From contig NZ_MSSV01000018.1 of the NCBI RefSeq assembly GCF_002150505.1, forward strand, positions 38,636-102,635: a stretch of 64,000 bases of DNA. Direction: 5' to 3'. The number at the start of each line of letters is the position of its first letter. The first letter of the stretch is position 1. The translations under genes and the position numbers were made by a program. Source of the stretch: Algoriphagus ratkowskyi. Its GTDB lineage: Bacteria > Bacteroidota > Bacteroidia > Cytophagales > Cyclobacteriaceae. Below are positions 44,265 to 51,921 of this stretch, piece by piece. The notes below the pieces were generated by a model. It was not told the DNA's origin. It saw only the letters and a list, made by a program, of their open reading frames with translations, and did no database searches.

Positions 44265-45251
44265 TTAAAGCACCAATTCGACATACATCGGAAAATGGTC
44301 AGACCCTATTTTTGGAAGGCGCTCCAATTTCTTCAATCGAAATTCTTTTGTTACTAAAATGTGGTCTAAAGGCCATCTCATAAGTAAGCTATTAGCGTTA
44401 TAACTGTTATAGAAACCCCTACCAACCCTTACATCAAATAAAATATTCTCAGTTTCTGTGAGGTCATCGGTATAAGACCAAATTACATCATTTAAATCTC
44501 CGGCCACAATGGTCGGGAATTCTCGATCTTTAATTTTCTTTCCTAATTTTTTTAAGGCATTTTCTTCCTGACCTTTATTATCTGGCAAATTCTTAAAGTG
44601 TGTAGGTGGAACAGGATGGATAGAATGAAATGTAATATTCTTGCCGTTGGCAAGAACAATAGTACTTTTAAAGGAGGGAACTTTTTCATTAGTTAAGTAA
44701 TCAACTTCTACCTCTTTTAAAGGTAATTTGCTGTACAAAACCATACCGTACGCAACTTGGTTGGGGGTACGTTGGGAAAAGGGATATTCTTTTGATAAAA
44801 CTTTCAGTTTTTCATCCCACCATTTATCTACTTCCATGACCAAGATCAAATCTGGTTTTTTGAGGTTAATCAATTCAAGTATTGGCTGTTCTTGTCGATT
44901 GAACATTTTTACATTGGACAATAAGAGGCTGAATTGGTCTTCAGACCCTTTCAAATCCTTCACCGTGGGCACTTCTACAGAAACAAGTGTAGTATAATTG
45001 ATTAGAAAAGTGCTGTTAATAATTATTCCAATTGACAGTCCGACAATTAACAGATAACTGTGTAAATGCCACTTTTTATTTAAACTAATAAAAAGTAGCA
45101 GGGTTAATAGTGATAGAATGAATAGTTGGATTCTTGGAAAATCAAGCATTTTTAAATATCGAATTTCCGCGTTTCTAAATAGAGAAAGTATAGAACATAC
45201 GATCAGAATAATGGCAATTACATAAAGAATAATGAGTAGAAATTTTTTCAC
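44265..45251 (-). CDS. Membrane-anchored endonuclease/exonuclease/phosphatase family protein
   Basis: The 328-residue protein has three hydrophobic helices in its first 90 residues and then an EEP-fold domain. Catalytic motifs are visible in order: SNVKMFN, LVMEVDKWWDEK (catalytic Glu), HSIHPVPP, GDLND, PLDHILVT and GSDHFPM. This matches the membrane-bound EEP proteins common in Bacteroidota, with the catalytic domain likely outside the cytoplasm. The substrate could be nucleic acid, phospholipid or an inositol-like phosphate. It stands alone with long gaps on both sides. Confidence 0.93.
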   Translation of the reverse strand: MKKFLLIILYVIAIILIVCSILSLFRNAEIRYLKMLDFPRIQLFILSLLTLLLFISLNKKWHLHSYLLIVGLSIGIIINSTFLINYTTLVSVEVPTVKDLKGSEDQFSLLLSNVKMFNRQEQPILELINLKKPDLILVMEVDKWWDEKLKVLSKEYPFSQRTPNQVAYGMVLYSKLPLKEVEVDYLTNEKVPSFKSTIVLANGKNITFHSIHPVPPTHFKNLPDNKGQEENALKKLGKKIKDREFPTIVAGDLNDVIWSYTDDLTETENILFDVRVGRGFYNSYNANSLLMRWPLDHILVTKEFRLKKLERLPKIGSDHFPMYVELVL

Positions 45252-45572
45252 AGATTTATCATTTTTAAATGGTTATTAATCTAAAAAATGTCAATAATTT
45301 AAAGGTATTATTCTCACTCGTGAAAGCAATAGGGTGTAAAATCTTACATCACGGTTATTGTTTGTGTTGTATATTATGGTAATAACGCCAGTAGATTTAA
45401 AATTTACCCTCGTTTTTTTCTACACCATTCCTAAATACATGGAATCCGATAAATCTCGCTTTTTAGTCCAATGGTTTTCCTGACTGAAGGCAATTCAGGC
45501 ATGCCATTTTGAGTCCTTATTTAATAGCAAGAGGGTATGGATTCCCTTTTCACGTGTATTTCCAAGAAACTC
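45252..45572. other. Intergenic, no gene seen
   Basis: About 320 AT-rich bases before the phosphatase start and after the DUF6266 stop. It should hold the phosphatase promoter. I translated downstream of the DUF6266 stop on the minus strand and found no convincing continuation of that protein. Confidence 0.4.
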
Positions 45573-46076
45573 TCATTTTGAGCCAGTATCAGTTTCTTCG
45601 GCGGAAAGCAGGAAGACAAACACATTGTCTGTGGGCTTTGCTGCTGCCTGTAAGGAATTGTCCGTCCAAATGAATTTTATTCCTTCAGGTACCCGCTCTG
45701 CTTTAGGGTCTTGAGGTCCCAGAAGACTTCCTCGACTGACTTTCACTAAGCTGATATCCAGCACTTTTGATGTTCCCTCAAATTTGAAGGAGTTTTTCAT
45801 CGTATAAGATACCGCCGCATGGTATGGTCTGCTAGCACCATTCTCGTGGTTTTGATAGCCAAAGCGTAAGATATGCGTGATGTTTTTTAGGAATTTATGC
45901 GCTTGGGTACTCACCGATTGGGAGCGGCGCTTGATCACCGATGTTTTTGCTTTGGTCGTTTTGCTTTGCTTGCCGGGCTTCCTGCGTGTATAAGTTACTC
46001 CTCCGACTTTGTAAAAAACCAAATCTCCCACACTACCTGATAGCCCTTCGTGGATTGAGTTAGTGACCCGTGCCAT
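45573..46076 (-). CDS. DUF6266-like protein, probably C-terminally shortened
   Basis: The 167-residue reading begins MARVTNSIHEGLSGSVGDLV and continues FYKVGGVTYTRRKPGKQSK, the typical opening of DUF6266 proteins of Bacteroidota, whose role is unknown. From memory the family is about 210 residues long, and here the protein stops soon after the conserved KFIWTDNS and VFVFLLSAEE strands, so about 40 residues seem to be missing. I chose the ATG at 46076; an upstream in-frame start at 46130 adds 18 unrelated residues. It borders the rearranged repeat region to its right, which could explain truncation. It may be a decaying gene. Confidence 0.65.
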   Translation of the reverse strand: MARVTNSIHEGLSGSVGDLVFYKVGGVTYTRRKPGKQSKTTKAKTSVIKRRSQSVSTQAHKFLKNITHILRFGYQNHENGASRPYHAAVSYTMKNSFKFEGTSKVLDISLVKVSRGSLLGPQDPKAERVPEGIKFIWTDNSLQAAAKPTDNVFVFLLSAEETDTGSK

Positions 46077-46360
46077 ATGCTTACTAGTTGATTTACAGAT
46101 TAATATAGATTGTTGAGTTAAATAGTACAAGAAAAATTTATTAAAAATTTGAGTTTTACTATACTATAAACAGTGCAAGAGCAATCGTTAATTGTTTTTA
46201 TCCTGTTTATAGATTGATTTACTATTGGTCTTGGTATGGTAGAACACACTCAGATGTGTGACTTGATATACTTGCTTAGGTGTGCTGTTACTGGGCGGGA
46301 GGCTGTGTTGATTGTATGGTTTGCAATCCAATAAATGCTACTAGGCAATGAATATTTATA

Positions 46361-46556
46361 ATGTTGAACTAATATCGGCCGTTCCTCTGAGGGGCGAGCG
46401 TTAAAGATTTGTCCAGTGGACAAATCTAGTGAGCAGCCAGCCTGTAGGGTGGGGCAAGTTCGCTAATAATGCCCTAGGCATGATCGATTTTTTAGCCAGC
46501 TATTTCAATGGCTGATAAAGAAGAGTAAGGAATTTTAAAAAGCAATAGGCACGGTT
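46361..46556. repeat. Decayed copy of the 418-bp repeat unit
   Basis: This stretch shares ordered words with the array at 49210-50295: TTGAACTAATATCGG, AATGCCCTAGGCATGATCGAT, TTTTTAGCCAGC, CAATGGCTGATAAAGAAGAG and CACGGTTCATATT. The order and orientation match, but several parts are replaced or missing. It lies on the opposite side of the multicopper oxidase from the main array, within a 517-base gap (46077-46593) that holds no other feature. Confidence 0.65.
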
Positions 46557-46625
46557 CATATTTGTTTACCCAAACCGATTACACATTAATTTTATGCTTC
46601 CTCTATTGCTTTACTTTCTTGAAAT
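46557..46625 (-). pseudogene. 3'-end remnant of a paralogue of the repeat-protein gene at 50318
   Basis: The sequence TGTTTACCCAAACCGATTAC followed by ACATTAATTTTATGCTTCCT aligns with 50295-50358 with few changes. At 50318 the same bases encode the last residues of a small secreted protein (HFKKMKKKRKHKI then stop). Here the minus-strand reading is HFKKVKQ-stop-RKHKI, so it is dead, and only this 3' scrap survives. Confidence 0.6.
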
Positions 46626-46797
46626 GAAACATAAAATTCAGGAACGATATTTAAGAGGTGTTTCAATCAAAGATCTGGCGATGTAATTTGATCAGACTTC
46701 CGAACTGATTGAAATGATTTTGAGAAATAAAGGAATTGAATCTGTAGATCCTAAATTACTTAAACCAAAATTTTGGAAATGGAGAAAACGAAAATAG
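46624..46797 (+). pseudogene. Small helix-turn-helix-like gene broken by a stop codon
   Basis: The frame reads MKHKIQERYLRGVSIKDLAM, then a TAA, then FDQTSELIEMILRNKGIESV and DPKLLKPKFWKWRKRK before a final TAG. The two halves fit one small basic protein with a helix-turn-helix feel, so the TAA (probably from CAA) looks like a nonsense mutation. The frame is open upstream to 46594 through the gene remnant described next to it. I cannot name the family. It lies in the disrupted region left of the multicopper oxidase; the 286 bases from here to 47083 hold nothing else I can identify. Confidence 0.5.
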
Positions 46798-47083
46798 GAT
46801 AAAACTTCGCAGCGATGGTTTGAGTGGAATTCCTGTTCCCCCACCTTAGTGTAAATCGCTCACCTGATGGTCAAATGCATATTGCTCAACTATCTTTCAG
46901 AATTTACAATTCGAACTCAACTTGCCCCTTAAGAATGCGTATGCTAATCTTCCTGATTGTCGCTGATAGGAAAGGATAACTAAAAAGAAGACATCTTGCC
47001 TACATATTCATACTACGGATCAAAGATGATGACTGGTGGGAGTACTGTGGAAAAAATAAATTAATCCTGTATTAGTATAAGGT

Positions 47084-48532
47084 ATGAATAGAAACGAATT
47101 TCTAAAAAGAATGGGCTTAGGAACGGTTGCCTTTGCCGCCGGACCAAGCCTACTCACCTCCTGCATGGACCACGGCATGAATGGAGAAGCACCGACCATA
47201 AAGGATGGCGAATTTAAAACAGCATTAAAAATCCCCGTAACCATCAACGCAACTTCGTCGCTAAGTGCACAGGTTGGTAGGGATACTTTGGCAGCTGCCG
47301 GTGAAGTAGCAGTATTGGGATACGGAGGCGGCCTTTTAGGCCCTACGATCAGGGTACAAAAAAACCAAAACGTAAACCTCAACTTCACCAACGAACTGAC
47401 AGAACACACCAATATCCATTGGCACGGCCTCGTAATCCCTGCCGCCATGGACGGCCACCCTGACCACATGGTCATGCCCAATAAGTCATTTAATTTTCAG
47501 TTTGCGGTAAACCAACAGGCCGGGACCAATTGGTACCATCCACACCTGCATGGCCTTACGGGCAAGCAAGTCACCGAAGGACTGGCAGGTTTGTTTATCA
47601 TAGAAAGTGACGAAGAAAAAGCGCTTAATCTGCCCAGTGGTGTTCATGAGATCCCCCTGATCATCCAGGACAAGCGCCTCAATGCAAATGGCACAATTAA
47701 GTATAACCCAGCAATGACTGAAGTTATGACGGGTTTCATGGGCGATACCATATTGGTAAATGGAACTCACAAGCCATTCCTTGAGGTCGGTACCCGATTT
47801 TATCGTTTTAGGGTCCTCAACGGTTCTACCGCCAGAATTTACAACTTAGCCTTAAGCAACGGCGCAGATTTTTATGTGATCGGATCCGATGGCGGCATAC
47901 TGCCTCAGCCTGAACGAGTAAAGACCCTGATGCTTGGTTCGGGCGAACGGGCTGACATTTTAATTGATTTTTCTGATGTAGCAGTAGGTAAAATGGTATA
48001 TCTCATGAATGAGGAATTTTCCGGCATGGGTGACGCCCAAGGGAAACAGACCTACAAAATCATGAGCTTTGATGTGAATCGCAGTGAAAATGAAGATTTT
48101 ATGTTACCTGCTTCTCTGATCCCATTTACGAAGCTTTCAGGCGCAAGTCAGACGAGACCTTTTAAACTTACCATGTCCATGGGACACAGTAAAGCAGGCA
48201 TGCACAAAATCAACGGGAAGGTGTTTGACGCCGCTCGTATTGATCAATCGGTGAGTTTCGGGGCAACCGAGATTTGGGAATTTGATAATTCTACCGGCGA
48301 CGAAGCCCATCCTATGCACGTCCATGGTGTGCAGTTTCAGGTAGTGGCGCGCACAGGTGGTAGAAATACAATTTTGCCGCAGGAAAAAGGGTGGAAAGAC
48401 ACTGTTCTCCTAGCGCCCAAGGAAAAAGTCCAGGTAATCATGAAATTTGAGCAAAAAGGAAAATTCGTCGTGCATTGCCATAACCTGGAACACGAAGACG
48501 ACGGAATGATGCTCAATTTTGAAGTGGTATAA
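47084..48532 (+). CDS. Multicopper oxidase
   Basis: The 482-residue protein has three cupredoxin domains and all copper-site motifs: HWHGLVIPAAMDGHPDHM and WYHPHLHG in domain 1, HPMHVHGVQF and HCHNLEHEDDGMM in domain 3. The T1 site in the last motif ends with methionine. It resembles CotA/CueO/FtsP-type oxidases, which oxidise metals or phenols with oxygen. The N-terminus (MNRNEFLKRMGLGTVAFAAG, then a Cys in LLTSC) suggests export, possibly as a lipoprotein; a twin-arginine pair is not present (KR only). It is intact, but both flanks are decayed repeats, which suggests arrival by transfer or local rearrangement. A role in copper tolerance is plausible. Confidence 0.95.
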   Translation: MNRNEFLKRMGLGTVAFAAGPSLLTSCMDHGMNGEAPTIKDGEFKTALKIPVTINATSSLSAQVGRDTLAAAGEVAVLGYGGGLLGPTIRVQKNQNVNLNFTNELTEHTNIHWHGLVIPAAMDGHPDHMVMPNKSFNFQFAVNQQAGTNWYHPHLHGLTGKQVTEGLAGLFIIESDEEKALNLPSGVHEIPLIIQDKRLNANGTIKYNPAMTEVMTGFMGDTILVNGTHKPFLEVGTRFYRFRVLNGSTARIYNLALSNGADFYVIGSDGGILPQPERVKTLMLGSGERADILIDFSDVAVGKMVYLMNEEFSGMGDAQGKQTYKIMSFDVNRSENEDFMLPASLIPFTKLSGASQTRPFKLTMSMGHSKAGMHKINGKVFDAARIDQSVSFGATEIWEFDNSTGDEAHPMHVHGVQFQVVARTGGRNTILPQEKGWKDTVLLAPKEKVQVIMKFEQKGKFVVHCHNLEHEDDGMMLNFEVV

Positions 48533-48620
48533 GGACAAAAAGTTATAAGCAAGATTGCCCGATGCGAAACCTCGTTTACAAAACAAGCCTCCCCAACCGA
48601 GTGTAGTTTGGCTTTGGCCT

Positions 48621-48643
48621 GGGTGGAGTTTGCAACTCCACCC
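48621..48643. repeat. Perfect hairpin, 10-bp stem
   Basis: GGGTGGAGTT (48621-48630) and AACTCCACCC (48634-48643) pair around TGC. It lies between the multicopper oxidase stop and the end of the transposase remnant. No T tract follows, so it may be an element end rather than a terminator. Confidence 0.55.
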
Positions 48644-48655
48644 ACTGAAGGTTGG

Positions 48656-49205
48656 CTAATTTCTAGCATGAAACAAAGCAGCGAGCGTAGGATTATCTGA
48701 TTGTATAAGGCTTTGTAATTTTTTCTGGATATTCACGAAGTCGGAGAAATTGATTTTTGAGTTGTATGCCCAGTTTATAACCCTGAACTAATTTAAGATT
48801 TCTCCTGTAGTCACACGAACCGATTTTTTCATTTTGTACCATTTGGGTCTTGGCAGGACCTGACTTTTGGCAATTTGAGAAGCCAGCATAAGCAATGAAT
48901 AGGTCGCAGCTACAAAGGCTGGAGCTTTGGTGCAGGCTTCTTTAGTCCTTACTTGAGCCTGACCACATCCCATAATGGTTTTTTCATCTTTGAAATTGAC
49001 TTCTATCTCCCATCTCCAGAGATATGCCTGCAGCAGAACAGCCAAGTCCATATCTGGATCGGTACAGATTAGGTATGCAGGTTCTCTATAGAGTAGTCGG
49101 GAATTTTTCGTCGGTCTATAAGCTACTGGACGGATAATAATCAGTTTGAGATCTTTTTTCCCAGCTTTTCTCCATCTCACTCTTGGAATGACTTTAAGCT
49201 GAAAA
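48656..49205 (-). pseudogene. IS4-like transposase, 3' part with an in-frame stop
   Basis: The reading frame carries the IS4-family signature Y-(2)-R-(3)-E-(6)-K in YLWRWEIEVNFKDEK, followed by TKAPAFVAATYSLLMLASQI. A TAG at 48790-48788 interrupts it after GEILN, yet the same frame continues for 43 residues (FRVINWAYNSKINFSDFVNI to LAALFHARN) to a second stop at 48656. The 5' half of the gene, with the first catalytic acids, is absent; upstream of about 49205 the frame runs into the tandem repeat array. It is therefore truncated and carries a nonsense mutation. It is the only transposase trace in the window. Confidence 0.8.
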
Positions 49206-49209
49206 TCGT

Positions 49210-50295
49210 CCCTCTGGGACTTTGCCATTTCATATTGTAATTGATAATTCCAGAGGTTAAAACCTCTGGCAATAAGATGGGCCGTCCCTATTGGGACTGA
49301 AAAGGAATACATGTAGCAAAATGCTGTAGTAGCAAGAATGCGGGGAGGAATAATACAGGGATAATGCCGTAGGCATAATCGATGTTTTAGCCAGCCATGG
49401 TTGGTGAGCTAAGTCGAACCATTAATGGCTGATAAAGAAGAGTGAAGAATTTTCAAAATGCCGTAGGCATGGTTCATATTATAGCCAGCCATTTTAATGG
49501 CTGGTAAATGGTAAATAAATGATTCACAAAATGCCATAGGCATGACCGATATTGCCTAATATCAATCCATTCATAGGCTTAATATTTTGTATTGAATTAT
49601 TTATGGAGTTGAACTATTATCGGTCCTCCCTCTGGGACTTTGCCATTTCATATTGTAATTGATAATTCCAGAGGTTAAAACCTCTGGCAATAAGATGGGC
49701 CGTCCCTATTGGGACTGAAAAGGAATAAATGTAGTAAAATGCTGTAGCAGCAAGAATACGGGGAGGAATAATTTAGGGATAATGCCTTAGGCATGATCGA
49801 TGTTTTAGCCAGTCATGGTTGGTGAGCTAAGTCGAACCATTAATGGCTGGTAAAGAAGAGTGAGGAATTTTCAAAATGCCGTAGGCATGGTTCATATTAT
49901 AGCCAGCCATTTCAATGGCTGGTAAACGGCAGATAAATTATTCACAAAATGCCCTAGGCATGACCGATATTGCCTAATATCAATCCATTCATAGGCTTAA
50001 TATTTTGTATTGAATTATTTATGGAGTTGAACTATTATCGGTCCTCCCTCTGGGACTTTGCCATTTCATATTGTAATTGATAATTCCAGAGGTTAAAACC
50101 TCTGGCAATAAGATGGGCCGTCCCTATTGGGACTGAAAAGGAATAAATGTGGTAAAATGCTGTAGCAGCAAGACTGTGGGGAGGAATATTTCAGGGATAA
50201 TACCGTAGGCATGATCGATGTTATAACCAGCCATTTCAATGGCTGGTAAATGGTAAATAAATGATTCACAAAATGCCCTAGGCATGACCGATATT
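49210..50295. repeat. Tandem array of 418-bp units rich in short palindromes
   Basis: The word CCCTCTGGGACTTTGCC begins units at 49210, 49628 and 50046, so the period is exactly 418. Units 1 and 2 are full and nearly identical; unit 3 is about 250 bases long, lacks an internal segment and ends near 50295. Each unit contains nested inverted repeats: CCAGAGGTTAAAACCTCTGG (49668-49687 in unit 2), GTCCCTATTGGGAC, ATGCCTTAGGCAT and AGCCATTTCAATGGCT-like pairs. I see no coding frame of its own. Such clusters resemble REP-type elements, which in Bacteroidota can be moved by Y1 (TnpA_REP) transposases, though none lies in this window. Short minus-strand ORFs here are not real genes. Confidence 0.85.
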
Positions 50296-50317
50296 GTTTA
50301 CCCAATCCGATTACACA

Positions 50318-50740
50318 TTAAATTTTATGCTTCCTCTTTTTCTTCATTTTCTTGAAATGAAGAATTGATCCGTTAGGAAGGATGATCATTTTGTCCCCCT
50401 GCTTTTTGAAGAAAAAGGGTTGGAATCCTGAATTTGGATGAATTAGCACTCTCTGGGAATCACCTTGTGTGGTTACTGTGGAATGGGGTTCGTTAGGATT
50501 TACTATGATTTTTGAGGTACCCTCACCCATAATCTGTGAGTGAGTACCATCGGGATTTACTATGATATTGCTGATGCCCGAACTCACGGCCACGGAGTGG
50601 GTCCCATTAGGATTGACAATTACTTTGTGAACGCCATGATCAATAACCACAGAGTGAGTTCCATCTGGATTTATAATTATCGACTGAGCATACAATCCAG
50701 AACTTAACATCGCGAAAAAAAGTATTACTAAATTCTTCAT
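50318..50740 (-). CDS. Small secreted protein of tandem 19-20-residue NPxGxHS repeats
   Basis: The 140-residue protein has a signal peptide (MKNLVILFFAMLSSGLYAQS). About six repeats follow, each opening with a hydrophobic triplet and NPDGTHS or a variant: IIINPDGTHSVVIDHGVHK, VIVNPNGTHSVAVSSGISN, IIVNPDGTHSQIMGEGTSK, IIVNPNEPHSTVTTQGDSQR, then two degenerate units. The C-terminus is strongly basic (FKKMKKKRKHKI). The spacing suggests a stacked beta-hairpin or beta-roll with an exposed histidine per turn. I know no characterised family. It abuts the tandem array, and a 3' scrap of a second copy lies at 46557 next to a decayed array copy, so gene and array appear to travel or duplicate together. 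Confidence 0.75.
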   Translation of the reverse strand: MKNLVILFFAMLSSGLYAQSIIINPDGTHSVVIDHGVHKVIVNPNGTHSVAVSSGISNIIVNPDGTHSQIMGEGTSKIIVNPNEPHSTVTTQGDSQRVLIHPNSGFQPFFFKKQGDKMIILPNGSILHFKKMKKKRKHKI

Positions 50741-50827
50741 ATTAGTTTTACTTGGATTGGTGAAATAAGGTTTGGAAATCCTTGGGGTTCTAGATTCATA
50801 CGCACTACCACGGAGTGGTCTTCCTTT

Positions 50828-51409
50828 TCAATAACCGCTAGGAATAATATTATCAAGATCATCTATAAAATCAGTATCAAGAATTAAAAATTTATTTTCA
50901 TCTACTAAAAAATAATTGGTATCTAGAAAATTGATATTAATATTAATTATGCTGAATTTGATCCGGTAATACTGAACGTACTGAAGTTTATTAATTACCG
51001 ATCGATCAATTGCCTTTATCCTATTCAGTTCTTCTTCAAGCTTTAAAATTTCGACCCTTGCATTATCAATCCTATTATTATAAATAGTGATGTTTTCTTG
51101 ATTTCCTTTTTCGTAAAAAAGTTTAAAATATTCTTTTTGATAAAATTTCAACTTTTCTTCATTCAATTCAATTAGTTTCAATGTTCTACCCATCTCAAAA
51201 GTATCGAGCTTACTTTCTCTCCACCTTGCACTACTAACCGAAATAATCTCTAAGTCTTTTACATCTAAACTCTTAATAAATAACCTGTCTTCAACATAAT
51301 TTTCTACACTTTTATCAATTATATATAAATTAAACCTATCCGTAAACAGAAAATAAACTAAAACAAACCCAATCAATATAGATAAAATAATTATAATTTT
51401 ATTTTTCAT
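50828..51409 (-). CDS. Hypothetical membrane-anchored protein, third gene of RM operon
   Basis: I do not recognise this 193-residue protein. It has one N-terminal membrane helix (IIIILSILIGFVLVYFLF). The rest contains a lysine/glutamate-rich coiled-coil segment (about residues 80-135) and a strand-rich end. With a single N-terminal anchor most of it could face the periplasm. Its start overlaps the stop of the upstream gene by four bases (ATGA), so it is translationally coupled to it. It is low in GC and differs in style from nearby core genes, which fits a transferred unit with the restriction gene. Confidence 0.7.
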   Translation of the reverse strand: MKNKIIIILSILIGFVLVYFLFTDRFNLYIIDKSVENYVEDRLFIKSLDVKDLEIISVSSARWRESKLDTFEMGRTLKLIELNEEKLKFYQKEYFKLFYEKGNQENITIYNNRIDNARVEILKLEEELNRIKAIDRSVINKLQYVQYYRIKFSIINININFLDTNYFLVDENKFLILDTDFIDDLDNIIPSGY

Positions 51410-51921
51410 AAACCCAGCTCCTCGTATAATCCATAATACGAATCTTTCTCTTTTCTTTGATCATCTACAACAGCTTTAAAAGCAGGGTCTTTTAAATAGT
51501 GAATCATGCCTTTTTTCCAAGACTCCCACACTACATTATCAACCCTACCTTTTTTATACCAATAGCATTCCTCAGCACAAAGATTCATATAATCAATAAT
51601 TACATCCTCTAATGAAAAAAGCTTATGAGCGAAATAAAAGTATTCCCCTTTCACGATTCTATTTAAATTCTCATTCATATCATCAAACCTTTTATTAAAC
51701 TCATTGAACAATTCTTTTGAGAATTTATCAGCAGAGATTTTATAGGTTAAAATATTATACAAAATTCCAAAATAAAAAATTAATACTCCTATAATAGCTT
51801 CAAATTCTTTTCCTGCTGGTAAAATGCAGGGTAAGAAAATAACTATTAGAATTAGACCAATTCCTAGCCAACTTAATACGGCGATAATATTATCCCAAAA
51901 ATATTGTTTTAGCTTTTTCAT
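51406..51921 (-). CDS. Hypothetical two-helix membrane protein, second gene of RM operon
   Basis: This 171-residue protein has two hydrophobic helices at about residues 11-34 and 41-61. A soluble helical region follows with YFYFAHKLFSLEDVIIDYMN, YKKGRVDNVVWESWKKGM and YLKDPAFKAVV. The pattern of a tryptophan-rich WxxWxxG helix followed by L-x-x-P-x-F recalls DUF4760-like membrane proteins, but I cannot be sure. It overlaps the restriction-modification gene by four bases and the next gene by four bases. Its place directly behind a Type IIG enzyme suggests an accessory or second-layer role in defence, by inference. Confidence 0.7.
   Translation of the reverse strand: MKKLKQYFWDNIIAVLSWLGIGLILIVIFLPCILPAGKEFEAIIGVLIFYFGILYNILTYKISADKFSKELFNEFNKRFDDMNENLNRIVKGEYFYFAHKLFSLEDVIIDYMNLCAEECYWYKKGRVDNVVWESWKKGMIHYLKDPAFKAVVDDQRKEKDSYYGLYEELGL

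Noticed and set aside
49210..50295. CRISPR array
   Set aside because: The repeat period is 418 bases with no short repeat/spacer alternation and no cas genes nearby.
50093..50305. 70-residue ORF inside the tandem array
   Set aside because: It consists of repeat-unit sequence, differs between units and has no recognisable protein features.
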